Assembly (NCBI GenBank): GCA_030037955.1
Contig: JASHPT010000118.1
Span: forward strand, 1 to 47,124
DNA: 47,124 nucleotides
From: Thermoplasmata archaeon
GTDB taxonomy: Archaea; Thermoplasmatota; Thermoplasmata; Lutacidiplasmatales; UBA184
Reading direction: 5' to 3'
Numbering within the stretch: position 1 is the stretch's first letter; every line of letters begins with the position of its first letter. A program made the translations under genes and the position numbers. This document shows, piece by piece, positions 1 to 9,394 of the stretch. The notes beneath the pieces are model-generated. The model saw only the letters and a list, made by a program, of their open reading frames with translations, was not told the origin of the DNA and did not search any database.

Positions 1-2
1 CG

Positions 3-1511
3 CGGGCGCTGTGGCAGGACGGCGAGCCGCTGGTGCAGACGCTCACCGACCTTCGGGGACGGTTGGGCGGCTACCCGCTCGTGTGGGCGCCTCGGGTGGC
101 GTTGCCCCATCGGTTGAGCCTGCTGGCGTGGCTTGGCGTGGACCTCGTCGACACGACCGAGGGCCGTTGGGCCGCGGCGCGAGGAACCTACCTGGACGCG
201 ACCCTTGGCTCGGTCAGTGCCGACGCCGCGCGGGCCCACGGAGCCTGTCCGTGCCCGGCCTGTCAGGCCCAGCCGCCGGGGTCGCTCGAGTCGCACGCGG
301 ACTGGGTCTACCGCCACGAGTTCAACCGCGTTCGGTTGGCGATCCGGGAAGGACGGCTCCGAGAGCTTGTGGAGGCCCGTTTGACCGCCGACCCCGCGAT
401 GGCCGAAATGCTCCGCTTCTCGGACCGCCGAATGGCCCCCCTCCTGGAAGGACGCACGCCCGTGGCGGCCCGACACTCCCGGACCTACGTACTTCGCGAG
501 TCGCGCCGGAGGCCCGAGGTCCGTCGGTTCCTGGCCCGGGTCCGGGAGCGCTATCGTCCTCCGCCCTCCAAGCGGGTACTCCTCTTGGTCCCCTGCTCCC
601 GCACCAAGCCGTATCGGAATTCCCGCAGCCATCGACGGTTCGCCCGAGCATGGGAGACCTGGGGGCCGGCGCCGCTGCTCCACGTCGTGTCGGTCTCGTC
701 GCCGCTGGGTCTCGTTCCGCGGGATCTGGAGGATGTCTATCCGGCGCGGGACTACGACATACCGGTGACCGGTCAATGGGACGAGGATGAGCGGGAGGCG
801 GTCGTGCAGGCCCTCGGAGCCCTGGTGGAGCGGGGACAGTACACTCAGGCGATCGTCCATCTCGACCCGGTGGAGTACCGGTTCCTTGTCGGGGCCGTTC
901 CCGACCGCCTGCATCCTCGGTGGACCCTGTCCGACGACTACACGACCAGCGCCGCCGCCCTCCAGTCGCTGCGGGATGCCCTGGACGCGAGCGACCTCGG
1001 TCCGTCCCCGCCCGCGCTCGGCGCTCTCGGAGCCGCGAAGGAAGGGCTCGAGGCCCTGGCCCGGTACCAGTTCGGCCCGGCGGGCGGGGAGCGGCTGTTC
1101 GCGCCGCCCACTCGACTCGAGGGCCGGCCCTGGAGCCTGCGGGTCAACGACGGTCAGGGCCGAACGCTCGCTACCTGGAGCGAGGAGCGCGGCCTCTTCC
1201 AGCTGACCACGGCCGGCGGCGCCCGGCTCCTGCCGGCGGCGACGCTCTGGGTGGAGGTCGACCCTGGCGTCTCCCTGTCGGGAGACCTCTTCACTCCGGG
1301 CATCCGGGAGGCGGACCCCTCGATCGCCCCGGGCGATGCGGTGATCCTCCGGCGGGACGGGCAGCTGCTGGGCGTCGGCGAGGCCGTGCTCTCCGGACCG
1401 CTCATGACGGAGCTGCCCCGGGGCCTCGCGGTCAAGGTCCGGCACCGCGTCCACGCCACCGACAGTTCCATGACGGCGACCTCGTCTCGTCCGAATGGGC
1501 CGGTAGTCTAG
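3..1511 (+). CDS. arcS: Archaeosine synthase ArcS-like (TGT-like N-terminus, PCSxTKPY domain, C-terminal PUA domain); 5' truncated by window edge
   Basis: Frame is open from position 3 (RALWQDGEPLVQTL...). Contains LLLVPCSRTKPYRNSRSHRRF, an ArcS/DUF5591-type motif, and a C-terminal PUA-like region (LFTPGIREADPSIAPGDAVILRRDGQLLGVGEAVL). Confidence 0.85.
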   Translation, partial: RALWQDGEPLVQTLTDLRGRLGGYPLVWAPRVALPHRLSLLAWLGVDLVDTTEGRWAAARGTYLDATLGSVSADAARAHGACPCPACQAQPPGSLESHADWVYRHEFNRVRLAIREGRLRELVEARLTADPAMAEMLRFSDRRMAPLLEGRTPVAARHSRTYVLRESRRRPEVRRFLARVRERYRPPPSKRVLLLVPCSRTKPYRNSRSHRRFARAWETWGPAPLLHVVSVSSPLGLVPRDLEDVYPARDYDIPVTGQWDEDEREAVVQALGALVERGQYTQAIVHLDPVEYRFLVGAVPDRLHPRWTLSDDYTTSAAALQSLRDALDASDLGPSPPALGALGAAKEGLEALARYQFGPAGGERLFAPPTRLEGRPWSLRVNDGQGRTLATWSEERGLFQLTTAGGARLLPAATLWVEVDPGVSLSGDLFTPGIREADPSIAPGDAVILRRDGQLLGVGEAVLSGPLMTELPRGLAVKVRHRVHATDSSMTATSSRPNGPVV

Positions 1512-1569
1512 CGGTGATGATGCCGCGCTTACAACGCGGAGATCGGCGGTTCGAATCCGTCCCGGCCCA
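1497..1569 (+). tRNA. tRNA-Val (anticodon TAC)
   Basis: Acceptor GGGCCGG/CCGGCCC, anticodon stem CCGCG/CGCGG with loop CTTACAA (TAC), T-arm GGCGG-TTCGAAT-CCGTC. CCA not fully encoded. Confidence 0.93.
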
Positions 1570-1595
1570 CCGTCGACGTCTCGAGCCGACGGCCC

Positions 1596-3569
1596 TCACG
1601 GGGTGAACCCGACGCTCCTCCAGAGGTCCGCGGCCTCGTAGAGACGCCCCCCGGTCAGCACCCGCTCGACGTTCCGAAGGTCCCGAATCTGCGCCAGGGG
1701 GTTCCCCCGCACGAGGATGAGGTCGGCGCGCTTGCCGGGCTCGATGGTTCCCACGTCCGCGCCCAGGCCCATCACGCGGGCCGGCACGGCCGAGGCGGCT
1801 CGGATCGCCTCGACGGGCGTCATTCCGGCCTCCACGTAGAGCTCGACCTCCCGGTGCAGGCTGTGTCCCGGCACCGCCTGGTCCGTGCCGGCGACGAGGA
1901 CGATGCCGGCCCGGTGGAGCTCTCCTACGAGCTCGACCTGCCGACGGAAGATCTCGGCGAACTGCCGGGTGTCGGCGGTGTCCGGGCCGGGATTCAGGAA
2001 CCGGGCCGCCAGTTCCGGCGGGAGCTTTGCCGCACCGGGCTCGAACCGTTCCACCGGATGGGCCGACGAGATCGTGTAGAGCTCCTGGAGCGCGAGCGTG
2101 GGGTCGACGACGGTGCCGTGCCGTCGCAGGAACTCGACTGCCTCGCGTGCGTCCGCAGACCGAACGTCCAGGCGCGCCATCGCGGCCAGGCGTTCCGACC
2201 GCGGAGCCTCGGGGCCAAGCGACGGCAGCATCATCGACGCGACGAAGCCGATGTGATTGATCTGGTCCTGTCCGGCCTCGACCGCCTCCCGGGGGCTTAC
2301 GGCCATCGGGATGTGGCCGGTGACCGTGAGCCCCCGACGGTGCGCGGCCCGTACGACCGCCGTGAGCGCGGTCTTCGAGAGGGAGCTGTAGACCTTGATC
2401 TGTTGAAATCCGGCGGCCCGATAGCGGTCGACCCAGTCGACCGCCTGCTCCTCCGTATCCACTCGGGCGATCCCGACGGCGGAGGGGCCGCTGCCGTCCA
2501 CGACCCCGGCGGCGAGAATCCGAGGTCCGATGCCCCGGCCGGAGGAGATCGCGTCCCGGACCGCCGTGAGGAACTCGAGCTCGTTGCCACAGTCCCGGAC
2601 CGTGGTGACGCCCGCGGCCAGATAGATCGGTCCCCACTCCACTTGCTGGAAGTGGGCATGCATGTCCCAGAGTCCCGGAAGAAGTGCCCGTCCCCTTCCC
2701 TCCACGACCGTGGCCCCCCGCGGAACCGGAACCTCCGGGCCCGGCCCGACCTGGAGGATCCGATCGTCGCGGACGACCACGGTGGCTCCCGGCCGGGCGC
2801 CCGCCCCCGTCCCGTCGATCACGGTGCAGTGGACGAACGCCAGGAGACCGGTGGCGCTCGAGGAGACCCGGTCCCGGGTGTCCCCGAGCGATGCCATTCC
2901 ATCCGCCCCGGCCAGTCCGATGAACGTGCCGAGCGCGGATTCCGCCCCCTGGCGGACGGCTTCGAAGTGGTCGAGCTCGGCATCGATGGTCACCGCCGCC
3001 ACCAAGCTCCGGTCGCGGTCGAACCAGAGGCTCTCCCGGCCCCAGATGAGGCCCTCGACCGAGACTCGGTCCAGCCGCTCGGTTCGGTCGCCGAGCCGGA
3101 CCCGGTCCTGACCCCGGAGAGCGATGCGCACCCGACCCGCGGGATAGGTGGGGAGCTCGGGCGGAGAGCCGTGGCCGAGCCAGTACCGAACGAGCAGCAT
3201 CTGCTGCGCGATCGGGGCGTATCCCACGGTCGGGAAGAACCGCTCGGGCCGGGGAACCGAGGTCTCGCAGTCCCGGTTCCGGAGCCGCAGCTCCCGCTCG
3301 CGGGCGTCGACCGCGACATGGACCTCGACGGACCGCGCCGTCGTACCGTCGGCCCGGAAGTGGAGCGCGTTGAGCGACGGATCCGCAGCAAACTCCGCCG
3401 AGAGGCTCACCTCCTGGCCCCGATCCTGGAACCGAAAGTCCATCCGGGCCTCGAGGCCGGAGGCCGTTCCCCGGATCTGGTACACTTCCTCGCCAATGGG
3501 CTGCTGGAACTTGTGGAGGCGAAACCTGCCCTCCTCGACCGGCGGAGTCCGGTCCGGGGTGGCGGACAC
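1596..3569 (-). CDS. Amidohydrolase-family protein with ~250 aa N-terminal extension domain
   Basis: DGTGAGARPGATVVVRDDRI, LLPGLWDMHAHF, TGHIPM, VAGTDQAVPGHSLHREVELYVEAGMTPVEAIRAAS, GTIEPGKRADLILVRGNPL are amidohydrolase hallmarks. Confidence 0.88.
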   Translation of the reverse strand: MSATPDRTPPVEEGRFRLHKFQQPIGEEVYQIRGTASGLEARMDFRFQDRGQEVSLSAEFAADPSLNALHFRADGTTARSVEVHVAVDARERELRLRNRDCETSVPRPERFFPTVGYAPIAQQMLLVRYWLGHGSPPELPTYPAGRVRIALRGQDRVRLGDRTERLDRVSVEGLIWGRESLWFDRDRSLVAAVTIDAELDHFEAVRQGAESALGTFIGLAGADGMASLGDTRDRVSSSATGLLAFVHCTVIDGTGAGARPGATVVVRDDRILQVGPGPEVPVPRGATVVEGRGRALLPGLWDMHAHFQQVEWGPIYLAAGVTTVRDCGNELEFLTAVRDAISSGRGIGPRILAAGVVDGSGPSAVGIARVDTEEQAVDWVDRYRAAGFQQIKVYSSLSKTALTAVVRAAHRRGLTVTGHIPMAVSPREAVEAGQDQINHIGFVASMMLPSLGPEAPRSERLAAMARLDVRSADAREAVEFLRRHGTVVDPTLALQELYTISSAHPVERFEPGAAKLPPELAARFLNPGPDTADTRQFAEIFRRQVELVGELHRAGIVLVAGTDQAVPGHSLHREVELYVEAGMTPVEAIRAASAVPARVMGLGADVGTIEPGKRADLILVRGNPLAQIRDLRNVERVLTGGRLYEAADLWRSVGFTP

Positions 3570-3615
3570 CGGTTACCTCAGGACGTCGAGCGGCCCGGGC
3601 AGAGGACGCACCCGA

Positions 3616-4425
3616 TCATCGAAGGGCCACGAGGACGCGGTCTTCCAGGACCTGCCAGGCCGTCATCGTGGTCCGGAACCCGGCCCGCCGAAGCGCGGCC
3701 ACCTGCCCGGGCAGCGAGAGAGCCTCCACGTGCGGATGCTGGGCCCGGCGGCGTTCGTGTTCGGCGAAGCTCGCGGCCAGCGGGGGAGCGCGGGCGGCGT
3801 CGCGCCACCAGCGAGTCCAGGGATCCCTTCGCCCGGCACGGGACCGGCCGTGGCGGTGCACGCGGTAGACGCGGCGGAATAAACGACGGGCCTCCGGCTC
3901 CCGCGGGCCCTCGGGAAGATGGTCCCCGTTCATGAACACCCCACCCGGACGCAGCACGTGCGCGAGGTCCCGGTAGGTGCGTCGGAGGGTCGCCGGGGGC
4001 AGCCAGTGAAGGGCCGTCGTGCTCACGGCGGCGTCGAATCGGCGGAGCGGAAGAGCGTCCGTCCAGCCGGGCGACCCGATCTTCGTGTCCACCCACGTCA
4101 GCCGGCCGTGATAGCTGCCCAGGGCGCCTCGACCGATCCGGAGCACGACCGGATCGTAGTCGACCGCCACGCAGCGGGCGCGAGGAAAGCGACGAAGCAC
4201 CCGGAGACTGAGCGGCCCCGGTCCGGACCCGAGGTCGAGTACCCGGGGTGCCCGGCCGACCGCCGCCTCCAGGACGTCCATCATCACGTGGAACCGGCGC
4301 TCCCGGGCCGGTATGAACGTCTCCTGCTGCTCGTCCCAGCGACGGAGCCATCGGCTCCAGTACGCTCGGGAGGGTGCCGCGGTCATTCGGGCCGTCATTC
4401 CCCGGGTGTTGATGAAACCGGCCAC
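3616..4425 (-). CDS. Class I SAM-dependent methyltransferase
   Basis: VLDLGSGPGPLSLRVL, CVAVDYDP, HVLRPGGVFMNGDHL. An internal start (MTARMTAAPSR) is also possible. Confidence 0.83.
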   Translation of the reverse strand: MAGFINTRGMTARMTAAPSRAYWSRWLRRWDEQQETFIPARERRFHVMMDVLEAAVGRAPRVLDLGSGPGPLSLRVLRRFPRARCVAVDYDPVVLRIGRGALGSYHGRLTWVDTKIGSPGWTDALPLRRFDAAVSTTALHWLPPATLRRTYRDLAHVLRPGGVFMNGDHLPEGPREPEARRLFRRVYRVHRHGRSRAGRRDPWTRWWRDAARAPPLAASFAEHERRRAQHPHVEALSLPGQVAALRRAGFRTTMTAWQVLEDRVLVALR

Positions 4426-4441
4426 TGGGCCGGGAGGGCGC

Positions 4442-4885
4442 TCAGCGCCGCACGCGCTCCGACAGCCGGACCAGCTCCTCCCGCGAAGGCTGTCCGACTT
4501 TGGTCTCCCACCACGCGCTCAGGGCGAGTCCGTCGGTTTCGGTCCGCGGGATGACGTGCACATGCAGGTGGAACACGCTCTGCTCCGAGCCGGGTCCGCT
4601 CGCCACGACCAGATTCTCGCCCGTGGTTCCGAGGGACCGACGCAAGCGCCGTTGCACGTCCAGCACAAGGTCGGAGACGGCCCGCCAGTCCTCCGGCGAG
4701 ACGGACGCCAGGTCCAGCGTGTGCGTCTTCGGGATGACGAGCGCGTGCCCGGGCCGGAGCGGCCGGAGGTCCAGGAACGCGAAGGCTCTCTCCGTCTCGG
4801 CGACCCAGTAGGGGACCATCGACCGGTCCCTTAGCAGGCGGCAAAAGATGCACGCCTCCGTCGCCGGCGGCGGACTTCCCGGCAT
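4442..4885 (-). CDS. HIT-family (histidine triad) protein
   Basis: CIFCRL...HALVIPKTH...QSVFHLHVHVIPR. Confidence 0.92.
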   Translation of the reverse strand: MPGSPPPATEACIFCRLLRDRSMVPYWVAETERAFAFLDLRPLRPGHALVIPKTHTLDLASVSPEDWRAVSDLVLDVQRRLRRSLGTTGENLVVASGPGSEQSVFHLHVHVIPRTETDGLALSAWWETKVGQPSREELVRLSERVRR

Positions 4886-4915
4886 GCTCAGCCCCGAACC
4901 GGCGCGGACGGCGGC

Positions 4916-7681
4916 CTACCGACCGGTCGCTCCTCGGGCCCGCGTCGCGACCCGCCGGAGGACGAACGGAAGGATCCCGCCCGAGCGATAGTACTCCATC
5001 TCGGGCTCGGAGTCGATCCGGATCCGGGCACGGAAGGAGCGCTCGTGTCCCGCGGCATCCCGGGCCACGACCTCGAGCTCCCCGCGGGGAACCAGGCCCT
5101 TCCCCTCCGGGAGCCGAAGGGCGAGCGTCTCCTGGCCGGTGAGGCCGAGGGACGTCACGCCCTGGCCCGGCGGGAACTCGAGCGGCAGCACGCCCATGCC
5201 GACCAGATTGCTCCGGTGGATCCGTTCGTAGCTTTGAGCGATCACGGCCCGGACTCCCAGCAGGCGGGGACCCTTGGCCGCCCAGTCCCGGGAGCTTCCC
5301 TGGCCGTAGTTGGCGCCCGCCAGCACGACGAGCGGCACCCCCTCGGCCCGGTATCTCTCCGCCGCATCGAACACCGTGAGAACATCGCCGGACGGAAGGT
5401 GCCGGGTCCAGCCGCCCTCCCGGGGTGCGACCAACGCGTTCTTGATCCGGACGTTCGCGAACGTCCCCCGATTCATGACCTCGTGATTTCCCCGCCGGGT
5501 GCCGAAGGTGTTGAAGTCGGCCGGAGCCACTCCATGGGCCTGCAGGTACTGTCCGGCGGGTCCATCCGCCGGGATCTCACCGGCCGGCGAGATGTGGTCG
5601 GTCGAGACCCGGTCGCCGAGCACGACGAGGGCCCGGGCCCCTTCGAGGCTCCGCGACCCATCCGCGAACGCGGGAGGAGGAAGGTCGAAGTAGGGCGGCT
5701 CCCGAAGGTAGGTCGACGCGGAATCCCAGCGGTAGACCGGTCCCTGGAGATCCGGGAGCTCCTCCCAGTGGGGGTCTCCGACCGTGATCTTCCGGTACTC
5801 CTCGACGTAGAGCGCGGGGCTGAGACTCTTCTCGACCATCGCGCGGACCTCCTCCGGACGCGGCCACAGGTCCCGAAGGTAGACGGGCTGCCCGGTCGCG
5901 TCCCGGCCCAGGGGCTCGGTCGTCAGGTCGATGTCCATGCGCCCGGCCAGCGCATAGGCGACAACGAGCATCGGAGACATCAGGTAATTGGCCCGGACGA
6001 GGTTGTGGATCCGGGCCTCAAAGTTCCGGTTCCCGCTCAGCACGGCCGCGACGTAGAGGTCGCCGTCCTTGACCGCCGACTCGACCGCCGGAAGCAGCGG
6101 TCCCGCGTTGCCGATGCAGGTCGTACAGCCGTAGCCGACCAGGTTGAAGCCGAGCGCATTCAGGGCGGGGGTCAGGCCGGCCCGGTCGAGGTAGTCGGTG
6201 ACGACCTTCGACCCCGGGGCTAACGAGGTCTTGACGTACGACGGCGGGTGGAGCCCCCGCGCGTCGGCCTTCTGGGCCAGCAGTCCGGCCCCGACCATGA
6301 CGGAAGGGTTCGACGTGTTCGTGCAGCTGGTGATCGCGGCGATGACCACGGTGCCGTCATGGACTCGGCCGTTGGCCGACGCCGGCACTCCGCTTCGGGC
6401 ACTCCCCTCGGGCTGGAGCGGGTCGTCGGCCGGATACGCCGGGGCGGCGGCCGTCACGGCCGGGCGAGCGGCCCGATACGCCGACAACCCGGTACGGAAG
6501 GAGGAGGGTGCCTGAGCCAGCGGCACGCTCTCGTCGGGATTGCGGGGTCCCGACACCGTCGGGACGATGGTGGAAAGGTCGAGCTCCAGCTGCTCGTCGA
6601 ACTCCAGCGTCTCGGACTCCGCGGCGCTCCAGAGTCCCTGCCGCCTCGCATACGCCTCGACCCGGGAGATCAGGGCCTCGGGTCGGCCCGTACCCCGGAG
6701 GTAGGAGAGCGTAGCCTCATCGATCGGGAACAGGGCGGAGGTCGCGCCGTATTCGGGGCACATGTTGGAGATCGTGGCCCGATCTGGTACCGTGAGGTGT
6801 CGAAGGCCCGGCCCGTAGAACTCGACGAACTTGTCGACGACCCCGTGCTCCCGCAGCTTCCGGGCAACGGTGAGCACCAGGTCGGTCGCGGTCGATCCCG
6901 CCGGGAGCTCTCCGAACAGCCGTACTCCGACGACCGTCGGCGACGACAGAAAGTACGGTTCTCCGAGCATGGCCGCCTCGGCCTCGATGCCGCCGACCCC
7001 CCATCCCAGCACCCCGACGCCGTTGACCATCGTCGTGTGCGAGTCGGTGCCGATCACGGTGTCCGGGAAAACCTCCGCCACCCCCCGCCGCTCGCGCCGC
7101 GTGACCACGGAGGCGATGTACTCCAGGTTGACCTGGTGCACGATCCCATTCCCCGGGGGCACGACCCGGAACTGCTCGAAGGCGGAACGGGCCCATCGGA
7201 GCAGCACGTAGCGCTCGGAGTTGCGCTGGTACTCGTGGTCCAGGTTGATGAGAAGCGAACGGGCCTGCCCGAAGCTGTCGACCTGCACCGAATGGTCGAC
7301 GACCAGGTCCACGGGGATATCGGGATTCACGAGGGTCGGGTCGAGATCCTGCCGGAGGGCAGCCGAACGCAGGGCCGTCAGATCGACGAGGACCGGAACG
7401 CCGGTGAAGTCCTGAAGCAGGATCCGCTCGGGCCGGAACGGGAACTCCCCGCTCCACTGGCGGTGCTCCCCGTTGGCCAGGGCCCGGAGCATCGCGGCTT
7501 CCTCCGGAGAGCCTGTCGCGTGCCGGAGGAGGTTCTCCAGCAGGATCCGAACCGTCTTCGGTCTCCGAGCGAGGCGGCTCGGGTCCACGCCCGGGACCTT
7601 GTCGATCGCGTACAGCACCGACCTCTCGCCGCTCACCGACAACGCCTCGGTTACTCCCCACGGGTCCGCGCGGTCAGTCAT
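4916..7681 (-). CDS. acnA: Aconitate hydratase (AcnA-type)
   Basis: LLQDFTGVPVLVDLTALR, GTDSHTTMVNGVGVLGWGVGGIEAEAAMLG, AAITSCTNTSNPSVMVGAGLLA, GANYGQGSSRDWAAKGPRLLGV. Start placed at MTDRADPWGV rather than the longer ORF start. Confidence 0.95.
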   Translation of the reverse strand: MTDRADPWGVTEALSVSGERSVLYAIDKVPGVDPSRLARRPKTVRILLENLLRHATGSPEEAAMLRALANGEHRQWSGEFPFRPERILLQDFTGVPVLVDLTALRSAALRQDLDPTLVNPDIPVDLVVDHSVQVDSFGQARSLLINLDHEYQRNSERYVLLRWARSAFEQFRVVPPGNGIVHQVNLEYIASVVTRRERRGVAEVFPDTVIGTDSHTTMVNGVGVLGWGVGGIEAEAAMLGEPYFLSSPTVVGVRLFGELPAGSTATDLVLTVARKLREHGVVDKFVEFYGPGLRHLTVPDRATISNMCPEYGATSALFPIDEATLSYLRGTGRPEALISRVEAYARRQGLWSAAESETLEFDEQLELDLSTIVPTVSGPRNPDESVPLAQAPSSFRTGLSAYRAARPAVTAAAPAYPADDPLQPEGSARSGVPASANGRVHDGTVVIAAITSCTNTSNPSVMVGAGLLAQKADARGLHPPSYVKTSLAPGSKVVTDYLDRAGLTPALNALGFNLVGYGCTTCIGNAGPLLPAVESAVKDGDLYVAAVLSGNRNFEARIHNLVRANYLMSPMLVVAYALAGRMDIDLTTEPLGRDATGQPVYLRDLWPRPEEVRAMVEKSLSPALYVEEYRKITVGDPHWEELPDLQGPVYRWDSASTYLREPPYFDLPPPAFADGSRSLEGARALVVLGDRVSTDHISPAGEIPADGPAGQYLQAHGVAPADFNTFGTRRGNHEVMNRGTFANVRIKNALVAPREGGWTRHLPSGDVLTVFDAAERYRAEGVPLVVLAGANYGQGSSRDWAAKGPRLLGVRAVIAQSYERIHRSNLVGMGVLPLEFPPGQGVTSLGLTGQETLALRLPEGKGLVPRGELEVVARDAAGHERSFRARIRIDSEPEMEYYRSGGILPFVLRRVATRARGATGR

Positions 7682-7843
7682 CGAGCACTTCCCGTCCCCA
7701 GCCGGTCCCGGGCGAGTCCCGGGCCTCTTATCCGTGTTGCCCGAGCCCGTCGCCCGGGCCGACCGGACGACCCCCGGCACGGCTCGGCGCGATGGCCAAC
7801 GGGTAAGCCTCGATTTACTCCGGACTTAAGCCCCCATCCTGGG

Positions 7844-9394
7844 ATGGAAAGCGCACGAGCTTTCCGTATGCATCGTCTCCCCCGTATCGTGGGCGCCCTC
7901 AGCGACCCGGACCGCCCCCTCGGAGTGGCGCTGCTCGACCGCCGCGGGCGCCTCAAGTCCGCAAACTCCGCGATGCTGGATTTGCTCGGGGGAGGGCCCG
8001 GGCTCCTCAGCACGAGTCTGCTCGAGCTGGCTGCCTTCGCGGAAGCGGGACTGGAGGCACCGCTCGCGAGAGCCCTGCGGGAAGGTCAGGCCTCGGCGGT
8101 CCGGGCCACCCGATACCAGCCCCGACCGGGGAAGGAGCTCCTCCTGGACGTCGAGTTCCAGCCGTTGCTCGGCACGGATGGAGAACCGGACGCGGTGGTG
8201 CTGCTCTTCGCCGACGTGACCGCCGGCCCCTACCAGGCCGGCCGTGCTGCGATGTTCTTCCAGGCGTTTCTGCACAGCAGCAATGCGATCGAGATCACCG
8301 ACCGAGACGGCGTCTACGTGGACGTGAACCCGGCGTTCGAGCGGATCTACGGGTACACGCGCGCGGAGGTGGTCGGCCAGCGCCCCCGGATCATCTCGAG
8401 CCCGAAGACGCCCCGGGCGGTGTTCCAAGCCATGTGGGCGGCGCTGCGCGACCCGACCCGGGGCGTTTGGTCCGGCGAGATCACCAACGTCGACCGCACG
8501 GGACGCGAGCACCCGGTGTTTCTCGATGTGAGTGCACTGCGCGATGCGGCAGGTCAACCGGTCTACTATGTGGGCGTGGCCACCGACCTCACTGAGCTCA
8601 AGACCGTACAGCTGCAGAGCATTCGGGCCGAACGTCTCGCTTCCCTGGGTCAGCTGGCGGCGGGCGTGGCCCACGAGCTCAACACCCCGCTCGCCAACAT
8701 CATGCTGATCGCGGAGTCGCTCCAGCGCAGGGCGCGTTCCCCCTGGGTCTCCTCCCGGGCCGAGGCCGTCATCGGCCAGGTCGACGTCGCCTCCCACGTG
8801 GTGTCGGGCCTGCTCGACTTCGGCCGATATCACCCGGCGGTGACTGAGCCGGTCGAGTTGGGGCCGCTCGTCGCAGAGGCAATTTCGTTCGTGAAAGGGA
8901 AGCGCTCCCCGGACGTCGAGGTGGTGGCCACGTCCGCGCTGGCGGGGCTGCAGGTCCCGGTCAACAGGGTCCAGATCCTCCAGGTGCTGGTGAACATCCT
9001 CAACAACGCCTATGACGCCATGAATGACCATGGCCAGATCCGGGTGGATAGCCACATCGCCGACGGCGGAGTCGAGATCACCGTCACCGACACGGGCCCC
9101 GGGATCCCCGACGACGTGCTCCCGCACATCTTCGAGCCGTTCTTCACGACGAAGAGCGACGGCAAAGGGACCGGCCTCGGCCTGGCGATCTGCCACGGCA
9201 TCGTCACGAGCCATGGGGGAACCCTGGCGGTGAGCACACGTCTCGGAAAGGGGACGACCTTCACCATCCGACTCCCCCTCCCCACCCCCGAGGCCCGCGG
9301 GCCGGAGGAGCGGGCGCCCTCGGCGGCACAACCGGCCAGCGTTAAGTCGCGCAGACCATCGGCGGCTCATGCGCATCCTCGTCGTGGACGATGA
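7844..9394 (+). CDS. PAS-domain sensor histidine kinase
   Basis: MESARAFRMHRL start. PAS region (FQAFLHSSNAIEITDRDGVYVDVNPAFERIYGYTRAEVVG), H-box GVAHELNTPLANI, N-box NNAYDAM, G-boxes DTGPGIP and GKGTGLGLAICHGIV. Confidence 0.92.
   Translation: MESARAFRMHRLPRIVGALSDPDRPLGVALLDRRGRLKSANSAMLDLLGGGPGLLSTSLLELAAFAEAGLEAPLARALREGQASAVRATRYQPRPGKELLLDVEFQPLLGTDGEPDAVVLLFADVTAGPYQAGRAAMFFQAFLHSSNAIEITDRDGVYVDVNPAFERIYGYTRAEVVGQRPRIISSPKTPRAVFQAMWAALRDPTRGVWSGEITNVDRTGREHPVFLDVSALRDAAGQPVYYVGVATDLTELKTVQLQSIRAERLASLGQLAAGVAHELNTPLANIMLIAESLQRRARSPWVSSRAEAVIGQVDVASHVVSGLLDFGRYHPAVTEPVELGPLVAEAISFVKGKRSPDVEVVATSALAGLQVPVNRVQILQVLVNILNNAYDAMNDHGQIRVDSHIADGGVEITVTDTGPGIPDDVLPHIFEPFFTTKSDGKGTGLGLAICHGIVTSHGGTLAVSTRLGKGTTFTIRLPLPTPEARGPEERAPSAAQPASVKSRRPSAAHAHPRRGR

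Noticed and set aside
1497-1569. tRNA as a possible mobile-element integration site
   Set aside because: No integrase, direct repeat of the tRNA 3' end, or atypical cargo nearby.
1854-3935. 693-aa plus-strand ORF
   Set aside because: Antisense shadow of the amidohydrolase and neighbouring methyltransferase; low-complexity Arg/Pro/Gly-rich, no domain motifs.
6248-7843. Long N-terminal extension of the histidine kinase ORF
   Set aside because: Antisense to aconitase and Arg/Pro-rich; ATG at 7844 with an upstream TATA-like stretch is the more likely start.
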